48,245 bases of DNA, taken from the NCBI GenBank assembly GCA_002633275.1, contig NWBO01000101.1, positions 1 through 48,245 on the forward strand, given 5' to 3'. A program made the position numbers and the translations under genes. Of the stretch, positions 17,038-25,749 are shown in pieces (the first letter of the stretch is position 1; each line of letters opens with the position of its first letter). This DNA comes from Bacteroidales bacterium Phil12 (GTDB lineage: Bacteria > Bacteroidota > Bacteroidia > Bacteroidales > P3). Under the pieces are notes generated by a model. The model was not told where the DNA came from. It searched no databases and worked only from the letters and a program-made list of their open reading frames with translations.

Positions 17038-20000
17038 ATGAAAAGAGCATTTGTTTTGGGATTATTGCTGACAATAGTGGGACTGTTAGGCGTTCGTTCG
17101 CAAACTCAGACAGTACTACTTGATGCTGAAAAGCACAATCAGATTACATACATGTGTGATGGTGAATTTTACGACAACAGCAAGAATGGTAATTACGCAA
17201 CAAACTTTGACTATTGGACTACTATATGCCCTGCACAAGCAAGCAGCCGTATCAAATTAGAATTTGATATGTTTGAAGTACATCCTTCGGATACATTGAT
17301 TGTTTATTATGGCAAATCTATTACCGATGAGCGTGCGTTAAACCAAGATAACGAAAAAGATTATTTCCAAAACAATGATTTGGAAGGCAAGTCTATATCG
17401 GCTCCTATTACAGATACATCCGGCTGTTTGACGATACGTTTCAGAAGTAATAAGTTTGAAGTTGCCAAAGGTTGGAAAGCGAGAACGTCTTGCGAGGCTG
17501 TTTGTCAAGATGTGTATGTTGCGTTAGCACCAACTTTCACTAAATATGACGTGAATGGAAAACAAAGTACTCGTCCTGTAAGAGACGGTATTGATTTTGA
17601 CACATTAGAGGTCAAAGACCCAAACTTCGGATTTGATATTACAAAAACAGATGAGCAAGGCAACGTTTCTTATTACAGGATTGACACTGTAAAATTCAAA
17701 GCAATCGATATTTGTGAAGGCGACAGTGTTGTTTTAACTGCTGCTCCCGACTTCCGCTATAACGACCAAGCCTATCACCAAACTCCTCAAAACTGTATCT
17801 ATATTTGGGGCTTTGGAGATAGCGACACAGGTTACGATACAGTTTATTACAACCCTACAATAGGTCATAAATGGACAAAAGTCAGCGGTTATGATTTAAG
17901 ACTGTATATTACCGATACTTCTCACGGAGGTTGTGTAGGTAAAAACTCTTTAAGTGGTAGAGTACGTATTGCCCAAAACCCTATAAAAATGGAAAACAAC
18001 ATCGCTGATATGTGTTCGGGCGATAAACAACCTATCAATGTTGATTACTCCGGTACTTCAACAATTGTTTTGGATTCATTTCATGTAAATCAAGCAGAAA
18101 GAGAATATTTTGACACTCGTAAATTCATTCCTGACGGAGGTTCTGCTACTGGCGGCAATGCTTCTTACGAATCATCTATTACATTTTCTTCTTTTTCTGC
18201 CGGTGCTTCAATATCACAAGGCAAAGAAATAGCCGATGTTTGTATCAATATGGAACACTCCTCCATTGGCGATATTGGTATAGAATTGCGTTGTCCTGAC
18301 AACAAATCCGTTACCCTTAAATACAATGACAAATATAAATCGGGAAAGAAAAGATATTTTATGGGTGTTCCTCTCGGATCCGTTTCAAACGCTTTTATGG
18401 ATCCTACTACTGCCGACAATACAAATATCTTGGATACTAATAAAAACAAGGCCGGTGAGTGCTGGCAATATTGTTGGTCAAATACATATTTAGCAAATGC
18501 ACAAGGTGTTTTGAGTGGCAGAATACCTAATATCGTTCGTAACTATACTGTTCCTATTACGGGTGTTCCTTTGGTAAATAACATAATAGACTCAACTCAC
18601 TTTTGGGGTACGAAAGATACAATAACAGTTACTACATCCGTTCCGGCTGATACTATACATATTTACGAGAACTCCGTAATCAAATCAAAAGGTAAAGATA
18701 CTATTTTTGCAACAGACGGGGACTTTACGGCTTACAATACAAACGGTCAAAGCATAACAATCCAAAATGGCGATACCTACGCTTCCACTTCAACCGGTAG
18801 AGAATTTATATACACCGAATCAATTCAAACAAATGTATATGAACAAGGAGTTCAAATGATACAATATATGCCTATCGTAGATAATGGCGGAGTTTATCCT
18901 CCTAATTATGGCGATACGGTGGAATACCACACCTTTGAACTCACGACTTATTCGGGCGGTACAGCCACGACATTGGGCTACGGTTCAACATTCCAAATTG
19001 ATGTGGTTGGAGGTAATATTTCTGCAACTATTGACGGATTTAGTTCCATTGTTGATTCCATAAAATTAGTACGAAGCGATAGAAAAGAGTTTCGTCCTTT
19101 CAAAAATGATACTTATTACGCTCATTACAACGATTATGTTCGCACTGTTTCTTATTCATACGATTGGGATTCCATTGCTTCAAACGGTGATACCTCACAG
19201 TTTTTGCAAACGCCAAAGCAAGGTGTTACAGGAAACACTGCTTTCAACTGGTCTTCTACTACACAAACGCAAGCATATACCGATGCAACCACTGTTGATT
19301 TGAGCGGATTTGACAAACTTATAGGTTGTCCTTTGAACGGAACATGGACAATCAGAATAACGGATAATATGAAAGACGATAACGGTTGGATTTGTGGTTG
19401 GTGGATAGATATTGACCTATCGCCTGCAACAGATTGGACTTATTCAGTACCTATCGACACCGTTATTTGGGGCGGTCCGTTTATCACACAATCAAAAGCT
19501 ACAAGCGCAGTAGTTGCACCTCCTGTCGCACAATCAGGTGTATTTACATATAATGTACAAGTCATAGACGATTTCGGTTGTTCTTGGCCTGCGAAGACAC
19601 AAGTCTCTGTTGTGGAAACTCCTATCGTTAAATTAGGTCCGGACAAACAAATTTGCGAAGGCGAACAAGTTACATTGAATGCAGGTAATCCCGGCGCAGC
19701 ACGTTACGATTGGGAGCCTACCGGTGAGACAACTCAAACAATAACATTCACTCCGCAAGACAATGAGTTCGGAACAAAAACTTTCGTAGCAATGGTAACA
19801 AACAACAATGGAAAACTATATTGCTATGGTAAAGACACGATAAAAGTTAATGTTCATCCTGCTGCCGCCGCTTCATTCTCTTCGGTAAAATTCCCAATGG
19901 AGGGTTGCGAACCTTACACCGTTGAATTGTTATCTGCTTCCTCCGAAGCAAAGACTTACGAATGGACTGTCGGAGACCTTAAATCCAATGAGGAGAACCC

Positions 20001-20718
20001 AACCTTTACACTACCTGCCGGAACTTATGATTTGAACCTTAAAGTAAAGAGCCAATATGGTTGTAGCGATGAACTTCATATTGACAATGCGATAAGCGTG
20101 TTCCCATCTCTAACTGCCGATTTTGCTTGGAAGCCGGAAAATCCATATTCTTCCGATCCAAGTGCTTATATGGTCAATTTAACAGAGCCTCGTGTGGATA
20201 GCGTCAATCAATTTGTTTGGACGTTCCAAACAAATAAAAACAATACATTGGACGTTGAAAATGTTGTTGGTTTTGAACCTTATTACACTTGGGTTGCGCA
20301 AGAGAACGAAAACGTTGCCGGCGAATACACCATAACCCTTGACGCATATTCTTACAACACTGCACCGAGCGGAAAAACGTATGAGTGCCACGACACCATT
20401 TCTAAGGTTATCACTATCATTAACGACAATATCATCTTCCCTACCGTTATTACTCCTAACGGAGACGGCATCAACGATATATTTGAAATTCATAACCTAA
20501 TTACCGGTCAGGCTTATCCTGATAATGAATTGGCAATCTACAACCGTTACGGCAAGAGGATATACTTTGTTCAAGATTTGCGTTCTGCCGATCAGTTTTG
20601 GGATCCTGCCAAAACCAAATCACCTACGGGTACTTATTTCTACCACTTCGTTGCAAAAGGACCTATAAAGAACGTAGAGTTTAACGGCACTGTTGAAGTT
20701 TTGGACAGCAACTATTAA
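17038..20718 (+). CDS. Secreted multidomain surface protein with gliding-type C-terminal domain
   Basis: This 1226-residue protein has a signal peptide (residues 1-21), a CUB-like domain at about 30-150 ('CDGEFYDNSKNGNYATNFDYWT', 'SDTLIVYYG'), and a split proprotein-convertase P-like domain. The P-domain first half is near residue 398 ('ADVCINMEHSSIGDIGIELRCP') and its last strand near 767 ('NGTWTIRITDNMKDDNGWICGWWIDI'). PKD-like modules follow ('CEGEQVTLNAG', 'TYEWTVGD'). The last ~85 residues ('FPTVITPNGDGINDIFEIHN' onward) are a gliding-motility type (T9SS type B) sorting domain. No protease domain is seen, so binding or adhesion at the cell surface is inferred. Confidence 0.88.
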   Translation: MKRAFVLGLLLTIVGLLGVRSQTQTVLLDAEKHNQITYMCDGEFYDNSKNGNYATNFDYWTTICPAQASSRIKLEFDMFEVHPSDTLIVYYGKSITDERALNQDNEKDYFQNNDLEGKSISAPITDTSGCLTIRFRSNKFEVAKGWKARTSCEAVCQDVYVALAPTFTKYDVNGKQSTRPVRDGIDFDTLEVKDPNFGFDITKTDEQGNVSYYRIDTVKFKAIDICEGDSVVLTAAPDFRYNDQAYHQTPQNCIYIWGFGDSDTGYDTVYYNPTIGHKWTKVSGYDLRLYITDTSHGGCVGKNSLSGRVRIAQNPIKMENNIADMCSGDKQPINVDYSGTSTIVLDSFHVNQAEREYFDTRKFIPDGGSATGGNASYESSITFSSFSAGASISQGKEIADVCINMEHSSIGDIGIELRCPDNKSVTLKYNDKYKSGKKRYFMGVPLGSVSNAFMDPTTADNTNILDTNKNKAGECWQYCWSNTYLANAQGVLSGRIPNIVRNYTVPITGVPLVNNIIDSTHFWGTKDTITVTTSVPADTIHIYENSVIKSKGKDTIFATDGDFTAYNTNGQSITIQNGDTYASTSTGREFIYTESIQTNVYEQGVQMIQYMPIVDNGGVYPPNYGDTVEYHTFELTTYSGGTATTLGYGSTFQIDVVGGNISATIDGFSSIVDSIKLVRSDRKEFRPFKNDTYYAHYNDYVRTVSYSYDWDSIASNGDTSQFLQTPKQGVTGNTAFNWSSTTQTQAYTDATTVDLSGFDKLIGCPLNGTWTIRITDNMKDDNGWICGWWIDIDLSPATDWTYSVPIDTVIWGGPFITQSKATSAVVAPPVAQSGVFTYNVQVIDDFGCSWPAKTQVSVVETPIVKLGPDKQICEGEQVTLNAGNPGAARYDWEPTGETTQTITFTPQDNEFGTKTFVAMVTNNNGKLYCYGKDTIKVNVHPAAAASFSSVKFPMEGCEPYTVELLSASSEAKTYEWTVGDLKSNEENPTFTLPAGTYDLNLKVKSQYGCSDELHIDNAISVFPSLTADFAWKPENPYSSDPSAYMVNLTEPRVDSVNQFVWTFQTNKNNTLDVENVVGFEPYYTWVAQENENVAGEYTITLDAYSYNTAPSGKTYECHDTISKVITIINDNIIFPTVITPNGDGINDIFEIHNLITGQAYPDNELAIYNRYGKRIYFVQDLRSADQFWDPAKTKSPTGTYFYHFVAKGPIKNVEFNGTVEVLDSNY

Positions 20719-20779
20719 ACCTTTGTCGATATCAGAAAAAAGATTGGCAAGGTAATTGAAAAATATTTTGATACATCAA

Positions 20780-20816
20780 AACAAATCCGATAGATAAGTA
20801 TCGGATTTGTTTTTTT
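20780..20816 (+). terminator. Rho-independent terminator after the 1226-residue surface protein
   Basis: A perfect 13-bp stem, AACAAATCCGATA (20780-20792) with TATCGGATTTGTT (20799-20811), surrounds the loop GATAAG and runs into a T tract. It lies about 60 bases after the stop. Confidence 0.9.
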
Positions 20817-20845
20817 ATGCAATCACGAAAGCAATGCCCTTATAA

Positions 20846-20971
20846 AATTTCATGTAATATGACATCAAAAAATCAGTATCTCACATTAATAAATTAGTTT
20901 CATTGATTAATAAATTAATCTCTCACACTATTTTTCTGGTTTCACTAATCATTTTTTCGATATGATTGCAC
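20846..20971. repeat. 21-bp periodic array, five to six units
   Basis: Units begin at 20867, 20888, 20909, 20930 and 20951, with a weaker one at 20846. They keep the 21-base period and the A/T-TTT tract, but the cores diverge (CTCACATT, CATTGATT, TCACACT). The array lies between the terminator of the surface protein and the metK promoter, in the 610-base gap 20719-21328. Confidence 0.75.
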
Positions 20972-21134
20972 CTAAATTTCTTTTTTTGTCTACGAGAAAT
21001 AATCAGTGCAAAAAATTATCGTAATTCATTATTAAACATTTGATATATAGGTCTCAAATACTTTATTTCAATCAAAAACACAATAACTAATATTAAAGAA
21101 AAAGCATATTTATTAAAGATTTTTATATAAAATA

Positions 21135-21164
21135 TTGCCATATTGAAATAATGTTGTACTTTTG
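21135..21164 (+). promoter_or_regulatory. metK promoter
   Basis: TTG (21135-21137) and TACTTTTG (21157-21164) are 19 bases apart, a near-ideal Bacteroidota promoter. Confidence 0.75.
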
Positions 21165-21328
21165 CAACACGAATTGTGGACAGATTTGAATTGATTGCAA
21201 CCACTATAAAAGAATGCTAAAACAAGTTATCTTTGCTTTAAGATTCGTTTATTTGAAGTAAAATTTTCAATTCTTATTCATTTCCACTGGATTTTATAAT
21301 TAATAACTATTAAAAAACAGTAAAAGAA
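21165..21328 (+). other. Long metK 5' leader
   Basis: About 160 bases separate the promoter from the metK ATG, long for this window. I see a weak GTGG/CCAC pairing near the 5' end but no terminator-like hairpin and no SAM riboswitch class that I can recognise. It holds no coding region. Confidence 0.4.
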
Positions 21329-22591
21329 ATGTCAAGATTTATCACATCGGAATCAGTGTCAGAAGGACACCCGGACAAAATTGCCGATCAAATTTCAGAC
21401 GCATTATTAGATGAATTTCTAAGGAATGACCCCGACTCTCGGGTTGCTTGCGAAACATTGGTAACCACAGGTATGGTTATTTTAAGCGGTGAAGTCAAAA
21501 GCGAGAGTTATGTAGATGTTCAAACCGTTGCTCGTAATGTTATAAGAAAAATAGGCTACACAAAAGGAGAATATCAATTCTCTGCCGATTCTTGTGGAGT
21601 GCTTTCGTCAATTCACGAGCAAAGCCCTGATATTAGTCAAGGCGTCGATAGAGAAAAGCCCGAAGAACAAGGGGCTGGCGACCAAGGAATGATGTTTGGT
21701 TATGCAAGTAAAGACACAGAGGATTATATGCCGTTGCCATTGGTGTTGGCTCACCAGATTGTATATGAACTTGCGCAGATAAGAAAAGAGGGAATATTGA
21801 TGCCATATTTGCGTCCCGATTCCAAAGCACAAGTTACGGTGGAATATGATGACAACAACAATCCTATTGCACTCAACACAATAGTTATTTCAACCCAACA
21901 CGACGAAGATGTATCTTTGAAACAGATTGAAAAGGATATGCGACTTATATTACTTCCTCGTATTGCGAGCAAGCAACGTAAGAAAGAGATAAAAGAAATG
22001 TTTGCAAAGGAATTTCGTTTGCTTGTCAATCCTACGGGTAAATTTGTCATAGGAGGACCTCATGGCGATACTGGACTTACGGGCAGAAAAATTATTGTGG
22101 ATACCTACGGAGGCAAAGGTTCTCATGGCGGTGGAGCATTTAGCGGCAAAGACCCAAGTAAAGTAGATAGAAGTGCAGCATATGCTATGCGACACATGGC
22201 AAAGAATATGGTTGCAGCAGGTATTTGCGATGAAGTTTCGGTTCAAGTGGCTTACGCCATAGGTGTTGCAGAACCTGTGGGCTTGTATGTAGATACTTTC
22301 GGTACTAATCACACGAAAATGAGCGAAGGTGAAATTGCTAAAAAATTATTGGAGATATTCGATTTACGACCATACGCAATTATCAACAGATTCGGACTAA
22401 AAAATCCTATTTACTCTCCTACCGCTGCCTACGGTCATTTCGGAAGAACTCCTTACTCCAAAGAAATTGAAGTTATAGAAAACGGCAAAAAGGTTTGCAA
22501 GAAAGTAGATTTCTATCCTTGGGAAAAATTAGACTATGTTGATACTTTGAAAAAGGAATTTAATATCTATCAAACGGAATTTAAGTTGTAA
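21329..22591 (+). CDS. metK: S-adenosylmethionine synthase
   Basis: MetK makes S-adenosylmethionine from ATP and methionine in the cytoplasm and supplies the rRNA methylases seen elsewhere in the window. The 420-residue sequence starts with '[22 protein letters not shown]', has the ATP-site hexapeptide '[11 protein letters not shown]', and the phosphate-binding '[21 protein letters not shown]' and '[27 protein letters not shown]'. These are intact, so the enzyme should be active. It is a single gene with its own promoter, a long leader and a terminator at 22620. Confidence 0.97.
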   Translation: MSRFITSESVSEGHPDKIADQISDALLDEFLRNDPDSRVACETLVTTGMVILSGEVKSESYVDVQTVARNVIRKIGYTKGEYQFSADSCGVLSSIHEQSPDISQGVDREKPEEQGAGDQGMMFGYASKDTEDYMPLPLVLAHQIVYELAQIRKEGILMPYLRPDSKAQVTVEYDDNNNPIALNTIVISTQHDEDVSLKQIEKDMRLILLPRIASKQRKKEIKEMFAKEFRLLVNPTGKFVIGGPHGDTGLTGRKIIVDTYGGKGSHGGGAFSGKDPSKVDRSAAYAMRHMAKNMVAAGICDEVSVQVAYAIGVAEPVGLYVDTFGTNHTKMSEGEIAKKLLEIFDLRPYAIINRFGLKNPIYSPTAAYGHFGRTPYSKEIEVIENGKKVCKKVDFYPWEKLDYVDTLKKEFNIYQTEFKL

Positions 22592-22619
22592 TCAAATTTT
22601 GTTACAGAAAATCACACTT

Positions 22620-22663
22620 AACGGTAATTTCAGAGTGAAAAACAATGAGATTACCGTTTTTTT
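22620..22663 (+). terminator. metK terminator
   Basis: AACGGTAAT (22620-22628) pairs with ATTACCGTT (22650-22658), followed by a T tract to 22663. The loop is large, 21 bases. It directly precedes the next promoter. Confidence 0.75.
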
Positions 22664-22665
22664 CG

Positions 22666-22673
22666 TACCTTTG
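22666..22673 (+). promoter_or_regulatory. Promoter -7 element of the TPR protein gene
   Basis: TACCTTTG lies 32 bases upstream of the ATG and directly after the metK terminator T tract. Confidence 0.6.
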
Positions 22674-22705
22674 CAGAGTTTTAATTCACATATAACGACA
22701 AAGTA

Positions 22706-23614
22706 ATGAAGAAAATATCTTTTTTTATATTAAGTGCTTTTGCTTTTATCAGTCTTAACGCACAAAACTATATGGCAGATTTTACAAAAGCCTTACGTGA
22801 TAATGACACGACGGGACAAAAAGAAATCCTTAACCTTTGGGAGAAAAGCAATGACAGAAGTGCCGATTATTACATAGCCAATTTCAATTATTTTTTCGCC
22901 AAAGCCGATGAAAACTCCTCATCAATGCAACTTAGTACCGAAAAACCGACAAGCGGCAAGTATCTTACAATTTATGACAGCACAACAAATGTAACGGGAT
23001 ATTTAACTCCCGGCGATGTTGATAGAGATTTGTTCAACAAAAGCATTTCATACATCAACGAGGGCATTAAAAAATATCCCGAACGCTTGGATTTGCGTTT
23101 TGGAAAGATTTATGCACTATATAATGCCTTGGAGTGGGACGATTTTACGACTGAAATAATCAAAACTATCGATTATTCTTACATCATCGACAACAAATGG
23201 ATTTATCCGAACGAAAATGCAGACAAAGATTTCTTTTTACAAACCATATACGGATATTTTGAATATTTGTATGAGGCTCTTGATTTTGAGCAAGACAACG
23301 AACAATTCTCTTTGCAAACAAAAAGAATGAGGAATATATCCGAAGCAATTTTGAAATACTATCCCGATAATGTTGAAGCATTGAACTTTTTAGGTGTCAG
23401 TTATTTCTTCGACTCGGATTATACAAAAGCGTTGGAGGTTTTCTTAAAAGCCGAAAAAATCAACCCAAAAGACGCCATTGTTTTGTTTAATATCGCCAAT
23501 ATCTACGCAAAACAAGGCGACAAAACCAAAGCCCGCCAATATTATGAGAATATTATAAACAATTGCGACGAGCAAGCAAAAGAAGAAGCCACTCAACTGT
23601 TAAAGGAATTATAA
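22706..23614 (+). CDS. Secreted tetratricopeptide-repeat protein
   Basis: This 302-residue protein has a signal peptide (residues 1-19, 'SAFAFISLNAQ') and TPR motifs in the last third, such as 'VEALNFLGVSYFFDSDYTKALEVFLKAEKINPKDAIVLFNIANIYAKQGDKTKARQYYENII' in continuous register. The N-terminal two thirds contain less regular helices with 'YYIANFNYFFAKAD' and 'GIKKYPERLDLRFGKIYALY', which may be degenerate TPRs. A periplasmic scaffold role is likely; no partner can be named. It is a single gene between its own promoter and a bidirectional terminator. Confidence 0.75.
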   Translation: MKKISFFILSAFAFISLNAQNYMADFTKALRDNDTTGQKEILNLWEKSNDRSADYYIANFNYFFAKADENSSSMQLSTEKPTSGKYLTIYDSTTNVTGYLTPGDVDRDLFNKSISYINEGIKKYPERLDLRFGKIYALYNALEWDDFTTEIIKTIDYSYIIDNKWIYPNENADKDFFLQTIYGYFEYLYEALDFEQDNEQFSLQTKRMRNISEAILKYYPDNVEALNFLGVSYFFDSDYTKALEVFLKAEKINPKDAIVLFNIANIYAKQGDKTKARQYYENIINNCDEQAKEEATQLLKEL

Positions 23615-23633
23615 TTCCACGTTTCTAAAACCT

Positions 23634-23686
23634 ATTGCGACAAAGGCTTTGTTTGTATAAATTTCAAATAAAGGCTTTGTCGCAAT
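23634..23686. terminator. Bidirectional terminator between convergent genes
   Basis: ATTGCGACAAAG (23634-23645) is the perfect complement of CTTTGTCGCAAT (23675-23686), with a 29-base loop. A T-rich stretch follows on the plus strand and the hairpin lies between the ends of the TPR gene and the transporter gene. Confidence 0.65.
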
Positions 23687-23701
23687 TTATTTTTCACATT
23701 T

Positions 23702-24613
23702 TTATGATTGCACTCTATTCTTCTTTTCTTTCATATATACTTGCCACGAATTAAGAAGATTTTGCCACAAAGAGTATGCTGCCGAAAAAATCACCGACAA
23801 TGGATTGGATATATAGGTATGTGCCATCCAAACTCCCAAACCTGTATTCTTTTGCGAAAGACCTTGCGTAACCGAAATAGGATTGCCAAGTTTTGTTCCT
23901 ATCGCCCTACCTATCGCAAATTGAAATATACACATAACAAACGATGCAACAAACATTGAAACAATATCCATAGTGTTTTCCTTACCTGCATTGACTATCG
24001 TATAGGTTGTATTTGCGAAAATAACAATAAGCGATATAGACCAAAAAATCAATGATGTCCAATTGTATTTTGCTACTTTCAACGCCGTCTTTGGTCTTAA
24101 TCTTTTCAACAAAACCGCAGCAATAAACGGCACTATCAACAGCGGGAACACTTTTTTCATTATCTCCAACACAGAAACGAAATACGAGAAATCGTTTTGC
24201 GACTCAACATACGACAATACCAACGGAGCAAGCAACGAAATAAGCATATTATCCAATATGATATGAACAATGCTTACCTCTTTGTTACCTCCCAAAATTA
24301 TCACTATTGAAGACGACGACGCTGCCGCAGGAGCAATTATACATAACAATACTCCCTTTGCCACAATGGGAGAAAACAACCAGGAGGCTATAAAATAAAA
24401 CACAAACACAAGAATAACATGTGTCAAAAGCATAATAAAATTCACTTTTGTCAGTCTCAATCGTCTAAAATCCAATGCACAATACGCCAAGAAAAACATA
24501 ATGCTTACCGTTATCGGCACAATGGACACAAGAGTGTGCAACCATTGAAAACCGACAATACCCAACAACATCGCTATCGGCAATATCAAACTTTTATTCT
24601 TTTTTAGCCACAT
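23702..24613 (-). CDS. BASS-family transporter (bile acid:sodium symporter-like)
   Basis: This 303-residue membrane protein has about ten hydrophobic segments and resembles the bile acid:Na+ symporter/arsenite permease superfamily. The hallmark is the stretch 'LLCIIAPAAASSSSIVIILGGN' in the first half and 'LSQKNTGLGVWMAHTYI' near the end, which match the two crossover regions binding the sodium ions. The transported compound is unknown. I use the ATG at 24613 rather than an upstream ATG at 24697, because the 28 extra residues are polar and unlike the family N-terminus. It lies 322 bases downstream of the RNase H stop, so it probably has its own promoter, which I cannot place. Confidence 0.8.
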   Translation of the reverse strand: MWLKKNKSLILPIAMLLGIVGFQWLHTLVSIVPITVSIMFFLAYCALDFRRLRLTKVNFIMLLTHVILVFVFYFIASWLFSPIVAKGVLLCIIAPAAASSSSIVIILGGNKEVSIVHIILDNMLISLLAPLVLSYVESQNDFSYFVSVLEIMKKVFPLLIVPFIAAVLLKRLRPKTALKVAKYNWTSLIFWSISLIVIFANTTYTIVNAGKENTMDIVSMFVASFVMCIFQFAIGRAIGTKLGNPISVTQGLSQKNTGLGVWMAHTYISNPLSVIFSAAYSLWQNLLNSWQVYMKEKKNRVQS

Positions 24614-24732
24614 TTTCGTATAAATTCCGTCTTTCCAATCTATTTTCCTAAGTCTTGTTGTACCAAAACATTTTTTCGTATCGCTTCGCCACAACACTCA
24701 AATCAACATTTATTTTTTCAAAATTCACAATC

Positions 24733-24879
24733 AAATTTTGTCAATCACTACCGAAGTTTTTCTTTTGTGATATGAGAAAAATAATGTTTAATACTAATTT
24801 TTTAATGTTTAACACTAATTTGCCAATGTTTAACACTAATTTTCTAATATCTGAAACTATTTTAACGATAAGACTTAAC
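24733..24879. repeat. 21-bp periodic array, five clear and two weak units
   Basis: Clear units start at 24775, 24796, 24817, 24838 and 24859; the second and third share the exact core AATGTTTAACACT, as does the first with one change. Two weaker units may precede (24733 and 24754). It fills much of the 322-base gap 24614-24935. I see nothing else in that gap. Confidence 0.85.
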
Positions 24880-24935
24880 GTTTTTCTCTTATCATTTATT
24901 ACTTTTTTCTTCCCTCTAAAAAATTTTCTTGTTTT

Positions 24936-25658
24936 TTATTTCTTTCTTCCGAAATCGGCAGGTATTTCGCCCCAATGGTCGGTGTTCCATTTAATAATTT
25001 GTGTTGTGTATGTGTTTTCTTGCAACCATCTTTCGGCACGTTGAATGTAATCAAACAAATCAGCCGTCTTGGGCGTTAAAGCAAGTTTTGTTTTACACTT
25101 CTTTTGCATTACCCATTTGATTGCATTAACGCTATCCGTGTATAAAGGTTGTGGCAAATTATGTCGTTTCAAATACGAAAGCCCATGAACAATGCCCAAA
25201 AACTCGCCTATATTGTTCGTTCCGTATGGGTGCTTGTAATAAAAGATTTGTTTTCCGTTCAAAATATAAACCCCACGATATTCCATAATTCCCGGATTAT
25301 CGCTACACGCTGCATCTACGCATAAAGAATCCAATATCGGCAATTGATTTCGTAGTAATTCCTTGCCATTATTTGAAGCCATTACCTTTTGTTGCGACGA
25401 AGTGTAAATACTGCCTTTATTAGTGTTGGAATTTTTCTTTCTCAAATTAGTAAAATGAGAAGGATTTGTCGCCTCGTCGTAATACGATGCTCTATTAAAA
25501 CCACTTTCAAAGGCAGCGACAGCCTGCCGGAAAGTCTCAAAAGATTTGTAGCGTGCATCGGCAAAACCCTCTACACTCGCCTTGCAATCTGCCCAATTAT
25601 CAAACACACCCGTCTTTCTTCCTGACCATACAACATAGTATTTTTGAGTCTTCGCCAT
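24936..25658 (-). CDS. Ribonuclease H with N-terminal viroplasmin domain
   Basis: This 240-residue enzyme cleaves the RNA strand of RNA-DNA hybrids. Residues 5-50 form the viroplasmin/hybrid-binding domain ('YYVVWSGRKTGVFDNWADCK', 'FADARYKSFETFRQAVAAF'). The catalytic domain starts near residue 110, with the acidic residues in 'CVDAACSDNP', 'NNIGEFLGIVHGL', 'LYTDSVNAIKW' and the C-terminal 'KWNTDHWGEIPADFGRK'. All four acidic catalytic positions are present. It is the Bacteroidota equivalent of bacterial RNase HI. The gene stands alone, 91 bases downstream of the start of no other gene on its strand. Confidence 0.9.
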   Translation of the reverse strand: MAKTQKYYVVWSGRKTGVFDNWADCKASVEGFADARYKSFETFRQAVAAFESGFNRASYYDEATNPSHFTNLRKKNSNTNKGSIYTSSQQKVMASNNGKELLRNQLPILDSLCVDAACSDNPGIMEYRGVYILNGKQIFYYKHPYGTNNIGEFLGIVHGLSYLKRHNLPQPLYTDSVNAIKWVMQKKCKTKLALTPKTADLFDYIQRAERWLQENTYTTQIIKWNTDHWGEIPADFGRKK

Positions 25659-25749
25659 TTTGTTTATTCTATGCTTTATACTTTTGTTTCAATATATATT
25701 TGAAATGAATTAAGTATTCAGAACAATCGCTTTTGTCAAACACTTTATA

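Noticed and set aside
21165-21328. SAM-II riboswitch upstream of metK, suggested by a GCTAAAA stretch
   Set aside because: The flanking pairing needed for the pseudoknot is not visible; the short motif alone is not enough.
24614-24697. Upstream start of the BASS transporter (28 extra residues)
   Set aside because: The extra residues are polar, unlike the family; the ATG at 24613 begins right before the first membrane segment.
24733-24879. Tandem repeats considered as a CRISPR array
   Set aside because: The 21-base units are contiguous and degenerate, with no unique spacers, and no cas gene is in the window.
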